Of a DNA stretch of 60,923 bases, positions 45,869 to 55,682 are shown piece after piece. The number at the start of each line of letters is the position of its first letter. The stretch's first letter is position 1. Source of the stretch: an uncultured SAR116 cluster alpha proteobacterium (GTDB lineage Bacteria; Pseudomonadota; Alphaproteobacteria; Puniceispirillales; Puniceispirillaceae); assembly GCA_902573725.1 (NCBI GenBank), contig CACGLE010000005.1:1-60923 (forward strand). Reading direction: 5' to 3'. The notes below the pieces were generated by a model. It was given only the letters and a program-made list of their open reading frames with translations, was not told the DNA's origin and searched no databases. Both the position numbers and the translations under genes were made by a program.

Positions 45869-47950
45869 ATGTCTAGAATAGTCATTACAGGTGGAGCTGG
45901 CTTACTTGGTCTAAACTGGGCCATTCGAAAGGCGTCAACCTATGATATTCACCTTTGGCTACACAAAAAAAATATAAATTTAGATGGCATAAGTTCGCAT
46001 TTTATTGAGCTAGGTGATGTTGATGCGATCGCAAAAGCACTTGATTTTATAAAACCTGACGTAGTAATCAATGCTGCAGGTTTCACCAGCGTTTACGGAT
46101 GTGAACATAACCCTAAACATTCTGAACTTTCAAATTTTATTATAGCTAAAAATATCGCAATCGCTACTAGCAAACGAAGTATAAAACTTGTCCAAGTTTC
46201 GACTGACCATTTATTTGCTGGAACTACTTCCTTAAACAATGAGCAATCTCCCATTAAGTGTTTAAATACCTACGCTAAACATAAATCTATGGCTGAAAAT
46301 GAAGTTTTGGCTAAACATCCAGATGCACTTGTCTTGCGCACAACCTTTTTCGGATGGGGACCATCTTATCGGAGATCTTTTTCAGATTTGATCCTTGACG
46401 ATATGGCTGTTGGCCGACAAGTAAGAATGTTTGATGATGTCTTTTTTACTCCGCTTGATACCATGCATCTGATAGATATTACTCATGAATTACTAAATTT
46501 AAATCAGCGCGGTATAATCAATATTTGCGGAGGTGAACGAATTTCAAAATATGAATTTAGCGTCAAATTAGCTGCAAAATTTGGCTATGACTCCGATTTA
46601 ATTCAGCCTATTCAAGCCTCACGCCTACAAACTAACGTTAAACGTCCTCTAGATCTCAGTTTAGCTGATGATAAACTACGTGGCATTATAGGGGGAAAAT
46701 CTGTCCTAGTAGATGACGCTATTGAGTCTTTAAAACAGCATGAAAATTTAAGAAAGCAGATTGGAGGAATTGGTCAAATCATTCCGTATGGAAGGCATTA
46801 CATTGACGATGCAGATATAGAGGCGGTAACTAACACTCTGAAGAGCGGATTTTTAACTCAAGGGCCCGCTATACCTAAATTTGAAGATGGCATTTGTGAA
46901 TATACAGGTGCAAAATATGCGGTTGCTGTTTCTTCGGCAACAGCTGGCCTGCATCTAGCTTACATGGCTCTTGAGGCAGAAAAGGGTCGATCTGTATTAA
47001 CGTCACCTATAACGTTTGTATCTACAGCAAACGCTGCGCATTTCTGCGGAAGTAAAGCACGTTTCGCAGATATTAACCCTTGTACGGCAAACATTGGTCT
47101 TAGTTCTGTTGTTTCTGCTTTGGACGAGTACGACGATATTCATATAGTAGCGCCTGTTTTATTTAGTGGCTCCGCTGATGGCATTCCAGAAGTTTCAAAA
47201 TTAGCAAAATCCAAAGGTAAGTTTGTAGTTGAAGATGCTGCCCATGGACTTGGTGGGTCATACCTTTGTGGGGCAAAGATAGGTTCATGCAAGTATTCAG
47301 ATTGTACTGTATTTTCTCTTCATCCTGTTAAATCGATTGCAGCTGGTGAAGGAGGGATTATTACAACTAATGATGAAAAAATTTACAGAGCTCTTCTTCG
47401 CCTTCGCTCTCATGGAATAAATAAAAATGATAGCCCGTATGTTAATATCAAGGATGCTTTTACAAATGGTGAAAACAATCTCTGGTATTATGAAATGACA
47501 ACACTTGGGTTTCACTATCGTATAACTGATATTCAGGCATCACTGGCAGCGTCACAACTCACAAAGCTTGATCTTTTTGCTACTCGTCGCCGCGAATTAG
47601 CCCATCGATATAGTAATTGGATTGATCAGCACGAGTATTTTTCCAGAGCACAACAAGTGAGTATTGACCATTCAGCTAATCATCTTTTCACCATTGCAAT
47701 AGATTTTGAGACCATAGGAAAAACACGCAATGATATAATGAAAGAATTACTCTCACATAATATAATCACTCAGGTTCATTACATTCCTGTAGTCAACCAA
47801 CCGTATTATGCAACAAACGGTATTAGTCCTTATGACTATCCCCACAGCCAAGCATATTATCAGTCAACACTATCTATTCCACTTTACTACAGTCTAAGTG
47901 ATGATGAGTTTAACTTTGTTTTAGAAGTATTAGAAAAGGTTATTCAATAG
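45869..47950 (+). CDS. RmlD-like reductase fused to PseC-type aminotransferase
   Basis: This 693-residue protein has two enzymes in one chain. Residues 1-300 are an RmlD-like NAD(P)-dependent sugar-nucleotide reductase (GGAGLLGLNWA, VINAAGFTSVYGCE, VSTDHLFAG, catalytic YAKHK near 136). Residues about 305-693 are a DegT/DnrJ/EryC1/StrS aminotransferase close to PseC, with YGRHYIDDADIEAV, GFLTQGPAIPKFE, SSATAGLHLA and the PLP lysine in LHPVKSIAAGEGG near 490. PseC aminates the PseB product at C4. The reductase half could change another sugar in the pathway. PseC is normally a single-domain protein, so the fusion is unusual. Confidence 0.85.
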   Translation: MSRIVITGGAGLLGLNWAIRKASTYDIHLWLHKKNINLDGISSHFIELGDVDAIAKALDFIKPDVVINAAGFTSVYGCEHNPKHSELSNFIIAKNIAIATSKRSIKLVQVSTDHLFAGTTSLNNEQSPIKCLNTYAKHKSMAENEVLAKHPDALVLRTTFFGWGPSYRRSFSDLILDDMAVGRQVRMFDDVFFTPLDTMHLIDITHELLNLNQRGIINICGGERISKYEFSVKLAAKFGYDSDLIQPIQASRLQTNVKRPLDLSLADDKLRGIIGGKSVLVDDAIESLKQHENLRKQIGGIGQIIPYGRHYIDDADIEAVTNTLKSGFLTQGPAIPKFEDGICEYTGAKYAVAVSSATAGLHLAYMALEAEKGRSVLTSPITFVSTANAAHFCGSKARFADINPCTANIGLSSVVSALDEYDDIHIVAPVLFSGSADGIPEVSKLAKSKGKFVVEDAAHGLGGSYLCGAKIGSCKYSDCTVFSLHPVKSIAAGEGGIITTNDEKIYRALLRLRSHGINKNDSPYVNIKDAFTNGENNLWYYEMTTLGFHYRITDIQASLAASQLTKLDLFATRRRELAHRYSNWIDQHEYFSRAQQVSIDHSANHLFTIAIDFETIGKTRNDIMKELLSHNIITQVHYIPVVNQPYYATNGISPYDYPHSQAYYQSTLSIPLYYSLSDDEFNFVLEVLEKVIQ

Positions 47951-47958
47951 GTCGTGCA

Positions 47959-48912
47959 ATGAATACCCTCAGATTAACCAAATTAGATCAGCTGAACCAT
48001 CAAGAACTTGAGGCTTTAAACCGCTCGGATCTGGCGAAACGCATTAACATGCATTTTTTGTTCAACCCTATTAGTCAGCGCTATTATCAAGAATTTAGTG
48101 GCCATCATATAACAGCAAGAAGCCTTATAATCTTCGATGTAGAACAGCCCATATTGATGATGCCAATGTTGAGTGACAATACCTCCTATAATTTTGCTGG
48201 CAGCCCATCGGAAATATTTTGCAGTATTAATCAAGATAGACAACATGAAGTTATTACATTTTTTGCCCAGAAATTAAAAAAAATGGAAATCGGTAAAGTT
48301 TTAACCTTTAAAAATTGTTCAACATTATTTGGCGCCCTTTTTTCCCGGTCCCACACGATTAAATTGAATTACCAAGGACTTGTAGATCTTACTCTTTCTG
48401 AGGATTTAATATTTAGAAACATTCGTAAATCTTATCGTCCTTTAGTTAATTGGGGGCGTAAAGAATTGCTACTCAATATAATTGATAAAAATAATGTTGA
48501 TGAGACAACATTCAATAATTTTAAAAATCTTCACATTGTGGCGAGCGGACGTCAAACACGCAATAACGCAACTTGGCAGGCTCAACTAGAGATGATTAAG
48601 GAAGGCTTTGGTTTTTTAATTGCCACTAGCATAGGTAATGAATTAGTCAGTGGATGTTTTATTATGCACGATAAAGATACAGCTCTTTACGCAGTTGCCG
48701 CAAGTGATCGTTATCGAATGGAGGCAAATCTACCACTTAACCATTTTACACTTTATTCTGCAATAATTGAGGCCAAAAGAAAGGGCTGCCGTTCCTTTAA
48801 GATTGGTGATGTTGAAAATACAAATGACACTAAAATAGCAAATATTGCAAGTTTCAAGCGCGGATTTATAACAAATATTATAATTGAAGAAATTATCACC
48901 GTTCAACTGTAA
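47959..48912 (+). CDS. FemAB/GNAT-type acyltransferase-like protein
   Basis: This 317-residue protein appears to have the FemAB-like double GNAT plan. The second half shows IRKSYRPLVNWGRKE near residue 155, SGRQTRNNATWQAQLEMI near 198, GFLIATSIGNELVSGCFI near 219 and YAVAASDRYRMEANLPLNH near 245, which is the arrangement of GNAT_acetyltransferase_6-like proteins found in glycan clusters. It is likely to add an acyl or aminoacyl group to an amino sugar. It follows the PseC fusion by 8 bp within the operon. Confidence 0.65.
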   Translation: MNTLRLTKLDQLNHQELEALNRSDLAKRINMHFLFNPISQRYYQEFSGHHITARSLIIFDVEQPILMMPMLSDNTSYNFAGSPSEIFCSINQDRQHEVITFFAQKLKKMEIGKVLTFKNCSTLFGALFSRSHTIKLNYQGLVDLTLSEDLIFRNIRKSYRPLVNWGRKELLLNIIDKNNVDETTFNNFKNLHIVASGRQTRNNATWQAQLEMIKEGFGFLIATSIGNELVSGCFIMHDKDTALYAVAASDRYRMEANLPLNHFTLYSAIIEAKRKGCRSFKIGDVENTNDTKIANIASFKRGFITNIIIEEIITVQL

Positions 48913-48924
48913 GTTTTATACTCC

Positions 48925-49881
48925 ATGATAACAAACATTAAGAAATATCAACTTTGGCCAGAACCTCAATTTTCGCTAACCGATCTAATGAGGGGTTCAG
49001 TGCCATCTACAACCGAAATTGAGAAATTTTTTGAAGACATATACCCTAATACTTATGCTGTGCTAATGCCAAGTGGACGCTCATGTATAAGCCTGATACT
49101 GCAATATTTAGAAATCAAAAGACCTGATCTTGTTTATATCCCGCCTTATAGCAGTCATTGTGTCATCAATGCCGTTGGGTACGTTGGCACTCCATCTCCT
49201 GAACTGAAAGACACAATGAAAGCCGCAATTTGTTTTCATCAATGGGGATATACTCATAAACTCAAAACCCTATCCCCCATAATCGAAGATTCTGTTGATA
49301 GCTTGATAACATCGGCTGAAGCATTGTTCCCTAATGATGGAAGGTTTGAGCTTTTATCGTTATCAAAAATTTATAGCTCGATTTCCGGCGGTTTAATCCT
49401 ATGCCAAAATCAGAAAGATGCGCAGAAACTGCGTAAATTTCGTAACGAACGACAAACCTACAAATTTACGCATTTTTTTATTCGTATTATGGGTCAAAAT
49501 TTCTCTAATGCTTATGAATATTGGAACACCGTAGAGCCACTAAACGGATATATACCCTACGCGTTACGAGCCAATATTTGGAAAAGATTAGCAATGATGG
49601 ACCAAATTATTAAGGACAGACGCTCGAAAATAAGATTTCTTGAACAAGCTTCCGTGCCCAAGGTTCTCCAACTCTCGGAAAATCGACTTCCAATTTGCTG
49701 GGCTGTTGCTGAGAGAAATTTACCAAAATCATTTGCGATTCCAAATAATAGTTTCCGTCAATTAAGGGAAAAAACTGATACAACTAAATTAATAAGTGTT
49801 TATCCACTTCCTCTGCATGAAGGCGTATCGCAGGAGGAGATCAAAAAATGGGTTTCATACTATAAAGAGTCCTCAAATTGA
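48925..49881 (+). CDS. Fold-type I PLP-dependent enzyme-like protein
   Basis: This 318-residue protein is related in plan to the DegT/PLP fold I enzymes. Visible are MPSGRSCISLIL (cofactor-phosphate turn) near residue 48, PPYSSHCVINA near 74, a buried aspartate in IIEDSVDSL near 119 and a candidate Schiff-base lysine in LSLSKIYSSISGG near 145. The protein is shorter than normal transaminases. It overlaps the next gene by 4 bp. The substrate is unknown, but the context suggests an amino-sugar or sugar-acid. Confidence 0.6.
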   Translation: MITNIKKYQLWPEPQFSLTDLMRGSVPSTTEIEKFFEDIYPNTYAVLMPSGRSCISLILQYLEIKRPDLVYIPPYSSHCVINAVGYVGTPSPELKDTMKAAICFHQWGYTHKLKTLSPIIEDSVDSLITSAEALFPNDGRFELLSLSKIYSSISGGLILCQNQKDAQKLRKFRNERQTYKFTHFFIRIMGQNFSNAYEYWNTVEPLNGYIPYALRANIWKRLAMMDQIIKDRRSKIRFLEQASVPKVLQLSENRLPICWAVAERNLPKSFAIPNNSFRQLREKTDTTKLISVYPLPLHEGVSQEEIKKWVSYYKESSN

Positions 49882-50846
49882 TTAATTTTCGTCTTGCAAA
49901 CAACCTCCAAGAATGTGCTTCAGCTTTTCGCTTAGCAAGACATGTTTTTTCAAAAAATACTACCGATCCAGAATATAAGAAATTATTATGGGACATGAAT
50001 GGTAGCATTCATCCAGAGCAGTTAATGCTCGCATGTGACAAGACAGATATAATTGGGCTTGTTCGAATGATACCAAGCAAAATGGCTTGGCGCGAACATT
50101 CATATAGCTTGATGGGGTTATCGAGTATTTGTGTTGAGCCCAGCTATCAAGGTAAAAATGTGGGACGGAGCTTGCTACAAAAAACACTCGAATATTGTGA
50201 TTCAATGGGTATAGACGCCTCATACCTAGTGGCTCGTCATGCAGTTGATCACTTTTACACAAAATTTGGGTTTTTCGGTGCATCCTCATACCCACAACTG
50301 ATTATTAAACAGCTAGAGTTCGCTGACCCGACTGATATAATCTTAAAACCACACGATTCTAATCATCATTCAAACTATTTGAACTTCCATCATCATGCCT
50401 ATTTGGAAAACTTAAAAGTGGCAAGATATGAAGCTGATTATTGGCAGAAGTCATTTGAGCGACTCTCCTATCTCGGTCTTTCATTTGAAGAAATTTGGGA
50501 TCAAAATAAATTGATAGGCTATGTACTTTTAAGCAACGATTACATTGATGAGATAGCATTTGCTGATGGCACAAAAGACAAAAGCATCCTTGCATCCTTA
50601 AATAAAATACAGAATAAATTTATTGAAAATTTAACTTTGCGTGTGCCACATCAGCACCAAGTTGTAAAAAGTTTAACAAAATGTGATGTTTTATTTATAT
50701 CGCGTCAATGTCTTTATGGAGGGCATATGTTAAGATGGAATAAACTTAATCCAGATAGAACTTTACCTGTAAATATTGGATCACCCCAAGCATCGGAAGA
50801 AAAAAATTATCCTATCTTTGCATTATCAAAATTAGATGAGATTTAA
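49878..50846 (+). CDS. GNAT N-acetyltransferase, possible PseH-role enzyme
   Basis: Residues 1-150 of this 322-residue protein form a GNAT domain with the acetyl-CoA loop VEPSYQGKNVGRSLLQ near residue 87 and a C-terminal strand FYTKFGFFGAS. A second region of about 170 residues is Eis-like in position. The gene begins with TTG overlapping the previous stop codon. In pseudaminic acid pathways a GNAT enzyme (PseH) acetylates the 4-amino group. This is the best candidate for that step, although PseH is usually only about 180 residues. Confidence 0.65.
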   Translation: MINFRLANNLQECASAFRLARHVFSKNTTDPEYKKLLWDMNGSIHPEQLMLACDKTDIIGLVRMIPSKMAWREHSYSLMGLSSICVEPSYQGKNVGRSLLQKTLEYCDSMGIDASYLVARHAVDHFYTKFGFFGASSYPQLIIKQLEFADPTDIILKPHDSNHHSNYLNFHHHAYLENLKVARYEADYWQKSFERLSYLGLSFEEIWDQNKLIGYVLLSNDYIDEIAFADGTKDKSILASLNKIQNKFIENLTLRVPHQHQVVKSLTKCDVLFISRQCLYGGHMLRWNKLNPDRTLPVNIGSPQASEEKNYPIFALSKLDEI

Positions 50847-51113
50847 CGTGTTGAACCTGTTGTTTGGTTTTTTTCATATAGAATTAAAAACTTTAAGAAT
50901 AAACTTTATTGGTTTTTGCACATTTAAATTATCATACAAATTGAGTAAAGTTTTCAATTATCCAAGGGTAATAAAGGAAAAAAATGGGTATCTAAACACC
51001 AGATTCTGGAATTTGATAAAACCTTGAAAAAGTTCTATTATGCTAACATATCTATTCCAAAAAAGAGATTTGACTCGACAATATTTCACCAACTTTATTT
51101 TTTTTGAAAAACG

Positions 51114-52442
51114 ATGACAGACCAAATGCACAGAAACAGCGGTGCCATCCTCTGGGACAAAGCAAAAAAATTAATTCCTGGCGGTAATCAGCTACTATCA
51201 AAAAGAGCAGAACAATTTTTACCTGAATTCTGGCCCGCATATTACCAAAAAGCCTTAGGATGCAAAATACAAGACCTTGATGGAAATTGGTTTCATGATT
51301 TTTCTATTATGGGCATTGGCACTTGTTCTTTAGGCTACGCAAACCCTGAGATTAATGAGGCTGTAATTCAGGCTATTAAGGATGGAAGCATGTCTAGTTT
51401 GAACTGCTATGAAGAAGTCGAACTAGCTGAAAAGCTGATATCGCTCCACCCATGGGCTGATGGAGTTAGATTCACAAGAGGTGGCGGTGAGTCATGTTCA
51501 TTAGCAATTCGTATTGCACGCGCTTATTCTGGCAAAGATGTCGTTTTATTTAGTGGCTACCACGGATGGCACGATTGGTATTTAGCAACAAATATTAACA
51601 ACACCAATAATCTTAACAATCAACTATTGCCAGGTCTTGAGCCAGCCGGCGTTCCTTTGTCTTTAAGCGGCAGTGTTTTTCCATTTCACGAAGGAAACAT
51701 CGAAGAATTTGAGCAAAAACTCACAGAGAATCAAGGTAAAGTTGGTGTTGTTATTATGGAAATATGGCGTTATGCAGAACCTGATTTAGATTTTATTTCC
51801 CATATACGCAAACGCTGTTACGAAGAAAATATCGTTTTAGTATTAGACGAAATCTCCTCTGGTTTTAGGCTAAATACTGGCGGTTCCCACTCCATCTGGG
51901 GAATTCAACCTGATATTTGTGTTTTAGGAAAGGCTTTGGGGAATGGACACCCTATTGGCGCAGTTATAGGACGAGAGGAGATTATGGATGCCGCCCAATC
52001 ATCTTTTATCAGCAGTTCTTACTGGACAGAACGGGTGGGATTTGTCGCTAGCCTGAAAACCTTGGAAATTTTCCAACGAGATAATGTAGCCAAAAAATTA
52101 TTGGCAACTGGAAAAAATATAAAAACTAAATTGAAGGATGCGGTCATCCAAACCGGTATAGACATCGACATTATTGGCATTGATAGTGTTCCTATTTTGA
52201 TATTTAATGGGGGAAAAGGCCAGGAAATGAAAACCCTATTTACCCAAGAGATGTTAAAACGTGGCTTTCTGGCCGGCAACGTCATTTATGTCAGCATAGC
52301 TCATAAAAGTGAAGATGTTGTTGCATATATAAAAGCTGCAACTGAGGTATTTAATGTTATTGCAACAGCGTTAAAGGGCAACATTTATGAATACTTAAAC
52401 GGACCTGTTAGCCATAAAGGTTTCCAGCGTTTAACAAAATAA
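51114..52442 (+). CDS. Class III PLP aminotransferase, glutamate-1-semialdehyde aminomutase-like
   Basis: This 442-residue protein has KAKKLIPGGNQLLSKR near residue 14, FTRGGGESCSLAIRIARA near 121, FSGYHGWHDWYLA near 142, DEISSGFRLNTGG near 245 and the PLP lysine in CVLGKALGNGHPIG near 270. It resembles HemL but lies in a surface-sugar operon. Members in such clusters act as aminomutases or transaminases on sugar-linked groups. It is preceded by a 267-bp AT-rich gap (50847-51113) without other features, so a promoter may lie there. It overlaps the next gene by one base. Confidence 0.82.
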   Translation: MTDQMHRNSGAILWDKAKKLIPGGNQLLSKRAEQFLPEFWPAYYQKALGCKIQDLDGNWFHDFSIMGIGTCSLGYANPEINEAVIQAIKDGSMSSLNCYEEVELAEKLISLHPWADGVRFTRGGGESCSLAIRIARAYSGKDVVLFSGYHGWHDWYLATNINNTNNLNNQLLPGLEPAGVPLSLSGSVFPFHEGNIEEFEQKLTENQGKVGVVIMEIWRYAEPDLDFISHIRKRCYEENIVLVLDEISSGFRLNTGGSHSIWGIQPDICVLGKALGNGHPIGAVIGREEIMDAAQSSFISSSYWTERVGFVASLKTLEIFQRDNVAKKLLATGKNIKTKLKDAVIQTGIDIDIIGIDSVPILIFNGGKGQEMKTLFTQEMLKRGFLAGNVIYVSIAHKSEDVVAYIKAATEVFNVIATALKGNIYEYLNGPVSHKGFQRLTK

Positions 52443-53191
52443 TGATCAGACCGTTAATCATTATTCAAGCACGAATGGGCTCATCTCGTCTTCCAAATAA
52501 GGTTATGACGCCAATTAACGGAATCCCAGCAATAGAATTGATGGTTCAAAGATTGCGCCGCTTTGAAGCAACGAATAATATCGTTATTGCAACCTCAGTT
52601 AAACCAGAAAACAACACCCTCTGCCAACATCTTGAGAATATAAATGTACCATACTACCGTGGAAGCGAAGAGGACGTTTTGAGCCGATTTTTGGATTGTT
52701 CAACACAGTTCTCAAATGACATTCTTGTTCGTGCTACAGCAGATTGCCCCTTTATTGAGCCTGAATTGATTATAAAACTAGTTAATGGCCATATCCTTAA
52801 CGCCGCAGATTACAGTTTTTTAAGCCCAAATTTTGCAGAGGGTCTTGATTCAGAAGTGATGAGCAAATCAGCTCTGATTATTGCCTCTAAAAACGCAAAA
52901 AAAACTAGCGAACGCGAACATGTAACATTATATTTCAGCAATAATGCTGACCAATTTAGTATATTTGAATATCAACAAGAGGTTGATGAAAGCCAATATC
53001 GTTTTACGTTAGATACTGGTGAGGATTTAGAGGTAATAAAGGAAATTTCATCACATTTCGCGGATAAGCTACTTGAGGTTTCTGCGAAAGAAATTATTCA
53101 ATATCTAACTGACCACCCTGATATATTTAGTATAAATAGTAATATAATCAGAAATGAAGGGTTAATTCTTTCTCTTGAAAAGGAAAAATAA
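52442..53191 (+). CDS. SpsF/NeuA-type cytidylyltransferase (PseF role)
   Basis: This 249-residue protein begins IIIQARMGSSRLPNKVM, the nucleotide-binding signature of SpsF/NeuA-like CMP-sugar synthetases. Further on are VPYYRGSEEDVLSRF near residue 61, RATADCPFIEP near 95 and RFTLDTGEDLEVI near 184. It probably activates the finished nonulosonic acid as CMP-sugar. The gene sits directly before pseI. Confidence 0.82.
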   Translation: MIRPLIIIQARMGSSRLPNKVMTPINGIPAIELMVQRLRRFEATNNIVIATSVKPENNTLCQHLENINVPYYRGSEEDVLSRFLDCSTQFSNDILVRATADCPFIEPELIIKLVNGHILNAADYSFLSPNFAEGLDSEVMSKSALIIASKNAKKTSEREHVTLYFSNNADQFSIFEYQQEVDESQYRFTLDTGEDLEVIKEISSHFADKLLEVSAKEIIQYLTDHPDIFSINSNIIRNEGLILSLEKEK

Positions 53192-53207
53192 ATGGCTGGA
53201 AAAAATC

Positions 53208-54296
53208 ATGACATATAACTTCGAAATTGATGGTGTTCAGGTTGGCAGTAACTCTCCATGTTATGTGATCGCCGAGATGTCTGCTAATCATGGTGGTAGT
53301 ATTGATGAAGCCCTCAGGATGATACATGCGGCAAAGGAGATGCGCGCAGATGCTGTAAAGCTGCAAACTTATCGCGCTGATACTATCACCTTGAATTGTA
53401 ATAATGCTGACTTTCAGTTGCCAACTAAAAACCCTTGGGAAAAATTCCAAACCCTTTATTCACTATATGACAGAGCACATACTCCTTGGGAATGGCATGA
53501 AGAGCTTTTTAAAGAAGCACGCAGAATTGGTATAACAATTTTCTCGTCTCCCTTCGATCATACGTCAGTTGAGTTATTAGAAAGCTTAAATACACCCGCC
53601 TATAAAATTGCTTCCCCAGAAATTACCGATATTCCCCTAATTGCAAAGGTAGCTAAAACAGGTAAGCCGGTTATTGTTTCAACTGGACTTGCTGAGCTTG
53701 AAGATATAGCGCTGGCGGTAGAAACATTACGCAAAAACGGATGTCAGGATCTAGCTGTTTTACGATGCACTACCGCTTACCCTGCACAACCTTCCGACAG
53801 TAATCTTGCGCTCTTGCCAGATATGGCTGAACGGTTTAAATGTGTAGTTGGTTTATCAGACCATACATTGGGACAAGCGGTGCCGCTGGCATCCATTCAT
53901 TATGGAGCAAAGATTATTGAAAAACATTTTGTCCTTAATCATACTGATAGTGTAGATGGATTCTTCTCACTAGATACTAAAGGCTTTCATGATTTGGTAA
54001 CAAATATTCATATGTCTGAAGAAGCTATCGGAATAGTTGATTATGCTATTCCAGACTCGGCCAAGGCTAATTTTTTCGCCCGCAGGTCACTTTACATTTC
54101 TGCAAATGTGAGAAAAGGTGACACAATTACGACTAATAACGTTAAATGCGTGCGCCCAGGATATGGTCTGCATCCAAAATATTTTGATATCATTCTTGGT
54201 AAAAAATTTGCTCAAGATGGTAAGCTCGGTGATCGCTTAACATTAAGTGCAATTGATGGGGTTAATGACAGCAACGATACAAAGACATCATCATGA
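53208..54296 (+). CDS. pseI: Pseudaminic acid synthase-like enzyme PseI
   Basis: From the ATG at 53208 the protein has about 362 residues. It has a NeuB-type aldolase barrel (VIAEMSANHGGSIDEAL, AVKLQTYRADT, SSPFDHTSVELLE, KIASPEITD, STGLAELEDI, LSDHTLGQAVPLASI, IEKHFVL) and a C-terminal SAF (antifreeze-like) domain starting near FARRSLYIS. It condenses a 2,4-diacetamido sugar with phosphoenolpyruvate to form the nine-carbon acid. An earlier in-frame TTG (53175) exists inside the upstream gene, but the usual N-terminus begins at the ATG. Confidence 0.9.
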   Translation: MTYNFEIDGVQVGSNSPCYVIAEMSANHGGSIDEALRMIHAAKEMRADAVKLQTYRADTITLNCNNADFQLPTKNPWEKFQTLYSLYDRAHTPWEWHEELFKEARRIGITIFSSPFDHTSVELLESLNTPAYKIASPEITDIPLIAKVAKTGKPVIVSTGLAELEDIALAVETLRKNGCQDLAVLRCTTAYPAQPSDSNLALLPDMAERFKCVVGLSDHTLGQAVPLASIHYGAKIIEKHFVLNHTDSVDGFFSLDTKGFHDLVTNIHMSEEAIGIVDYAIPDSAKANFFARRSLYISANVRKGDTITTNNVKCVRPGYGLHPKYFDIILGKKFAQDGKLGDRLTLSAIDGVNDSNDTKTSS

Positions 54297-55666
54297 ATAA
54301 CGCTGTTGTGGTCGGGGGTGGAATTGCTGGTTTAGTTGCAAGTCTGTTGTTAAAAAAAACCTATAGCAATGTCACCATCATTGAAGCAAGTAATAACTTA
54401 GGAGGGCTACTGTGCTCCATTCAAGATAACTATGGAATGTGGTATGATCAAGGAACACATATTCCTGATTTAACCAACATTAATGCGGTTGATGAAATAC
54501 TTTTTGGCACCCATGTGAATTATAGAAATGACTGGCATCATTTCAGTTATCTTCCTAACGGAAACTATTATCAAGGGGAGTGGAATCTCGAAACACAGAC
54601 GGTCTCTACATTAAGTTTTGATGATACAATCCGCTCCAAAATTGAACATGACATTTTATCTGCAGAAGAAATTCACCCAATAGTGAATTTGGCTGATCAC
54701 TTAACAAATAGGTTTGGCGAGTTTACGTCAAATTTAGTCTTTTCACCAATTTACAAAAAACTATATGGACAAGACCTTCAACTCTCTGATTTAGCATCAA
54801 ACATAGGAGGTGGTAAATTCTTCATGTTCGGCCATGAAAGGCTAATCGCATTTGATAAAATGCGCACACGTGAATTAAAGAAAAACCCAAGGTTTGATCA
54901 AAAGTTAGCTTTTCATACCGAGCAGGAGTTCCGGGATTATATGAAAAAATTAACGCCTAAAACAAATAGTTATCTTTACCCAAAGGGTAATAAGGGCATC
55001 GGTACAATGATAGAAAGAATTATTGAACAAGTTAAACGCGCAGGAATTAATTTAATCACATCAGAAACCGTAGCAAAAATCTCATCGTCTCGGGAACAAA
55101 TTACTTCGGTACAATTAAAAAAAAGCTCATCTTCTATTGATTGTGACTATCTGTTTTGGTGTGCGCCGCCAGCCTTAGGATTAATTTCAACCGGTCAAAA
55201 AATTACAGCTGGAAAAATTACAGCCCGAAAATCGAATATTTTTCACTTTAACCTTGACCGCCCATTACTTAATAAAACTTCCCATTTTTTATGGAGCTGG
55301 GACAAAGATGACCCTATATTCAGAATAACTCTTTATAATAATTTTCGGTCAAACGGTGAAAATTTAATTACGGCCGAGTGCCTGACAAATAATGATGAAG
55401 AATTATTAAGCGCACAGCAAGTTTTTGCCGAGCTGATAAAAATGAAAATCATTGATCCCGCTGCATCGATTGTTAGTAGAGCAGAACAAAGACTTACTAA
55501 TACATTTCCTGTGCCCAACCTTGAGTTTAAAAAATACTCGGAAGAAAACTATATGCGTTTCATTTCAAGCTTTAAGAACTTAGGAATCAGCGGTAGATAT
55601 AGTGGTAAAGTATGGGGACAAACTCAAGTGCTTCAGGATATTTATGAACAAATCAGCAAAATTTAA
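54293..55666 (+). CDS. FAD-dependent oxidoreductase, amine-oxidase/mutase-like
   Basis: This 457-residue protein has an FAD-binding Rossmann motif VVGGGIAGLVASLLL near residue 6 and a second box IEASNNLGGLL near 35. The body resembles the protoporphyrinogen-oxidase, UDP-galactopyranose-mutase and amine-oxidase group (YPKGNKGIGTMIERI near 230, GISGRYSGKVWGQTQV near the end). It overlaps pseI by 4 bp. It is not a standard pseudaminic acid gene and could oxidise or rearrange a sugar intermediate. Confidence 0.75.
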   Translation: MNNAVVVGGGIAGLVASLLLKKTYSNVTIIEASNNLGGLLCSIQDNYGMWYDQGTHIPDLTNINAVDEILFGTHVNYRNDWHHFSYLPNGNYYQGEWNLETQTVSTLSFDDTIRSKIEHDILSAEEIHPIVNLADHLTNRFGEFTSNLVFSPIYKKLYGQDLQLSDLASNIGGGKFFMFGHERLIAFDKMRTRELKKNPRFDQKLAFHTEQEFRDYMKKLTPKTNSYLYPKGNKGIGTMIERIIEQVKRAGINLITSETVAKISSSREQITSVQLKKSSSSIDCDYLFWCAPPALGLISTGQKITAGKITARKSNIFHFNLDRPLLNKTSHFLWSWDKDDPIFRITLYNNFRSNGENLITAECLTNNDEELLSAQQVFAELIKMKIIDPAASIVSRAEQRLTNTFPVPNLEFKKYSEENYMRFISSFKNLGISGRYSGKVWGQTQVLQDIYEQISKI

Positions 55667-55682
55667 TTCCAATGGCTAAATA

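Noticed and set aside
50836-51027. Open frame of 63 codons after the GNAT gene
   Set aside because: It overlaps the previous stop region, is Phe/Lys-rich as random AT-rich DNA would be, and has no family signature.
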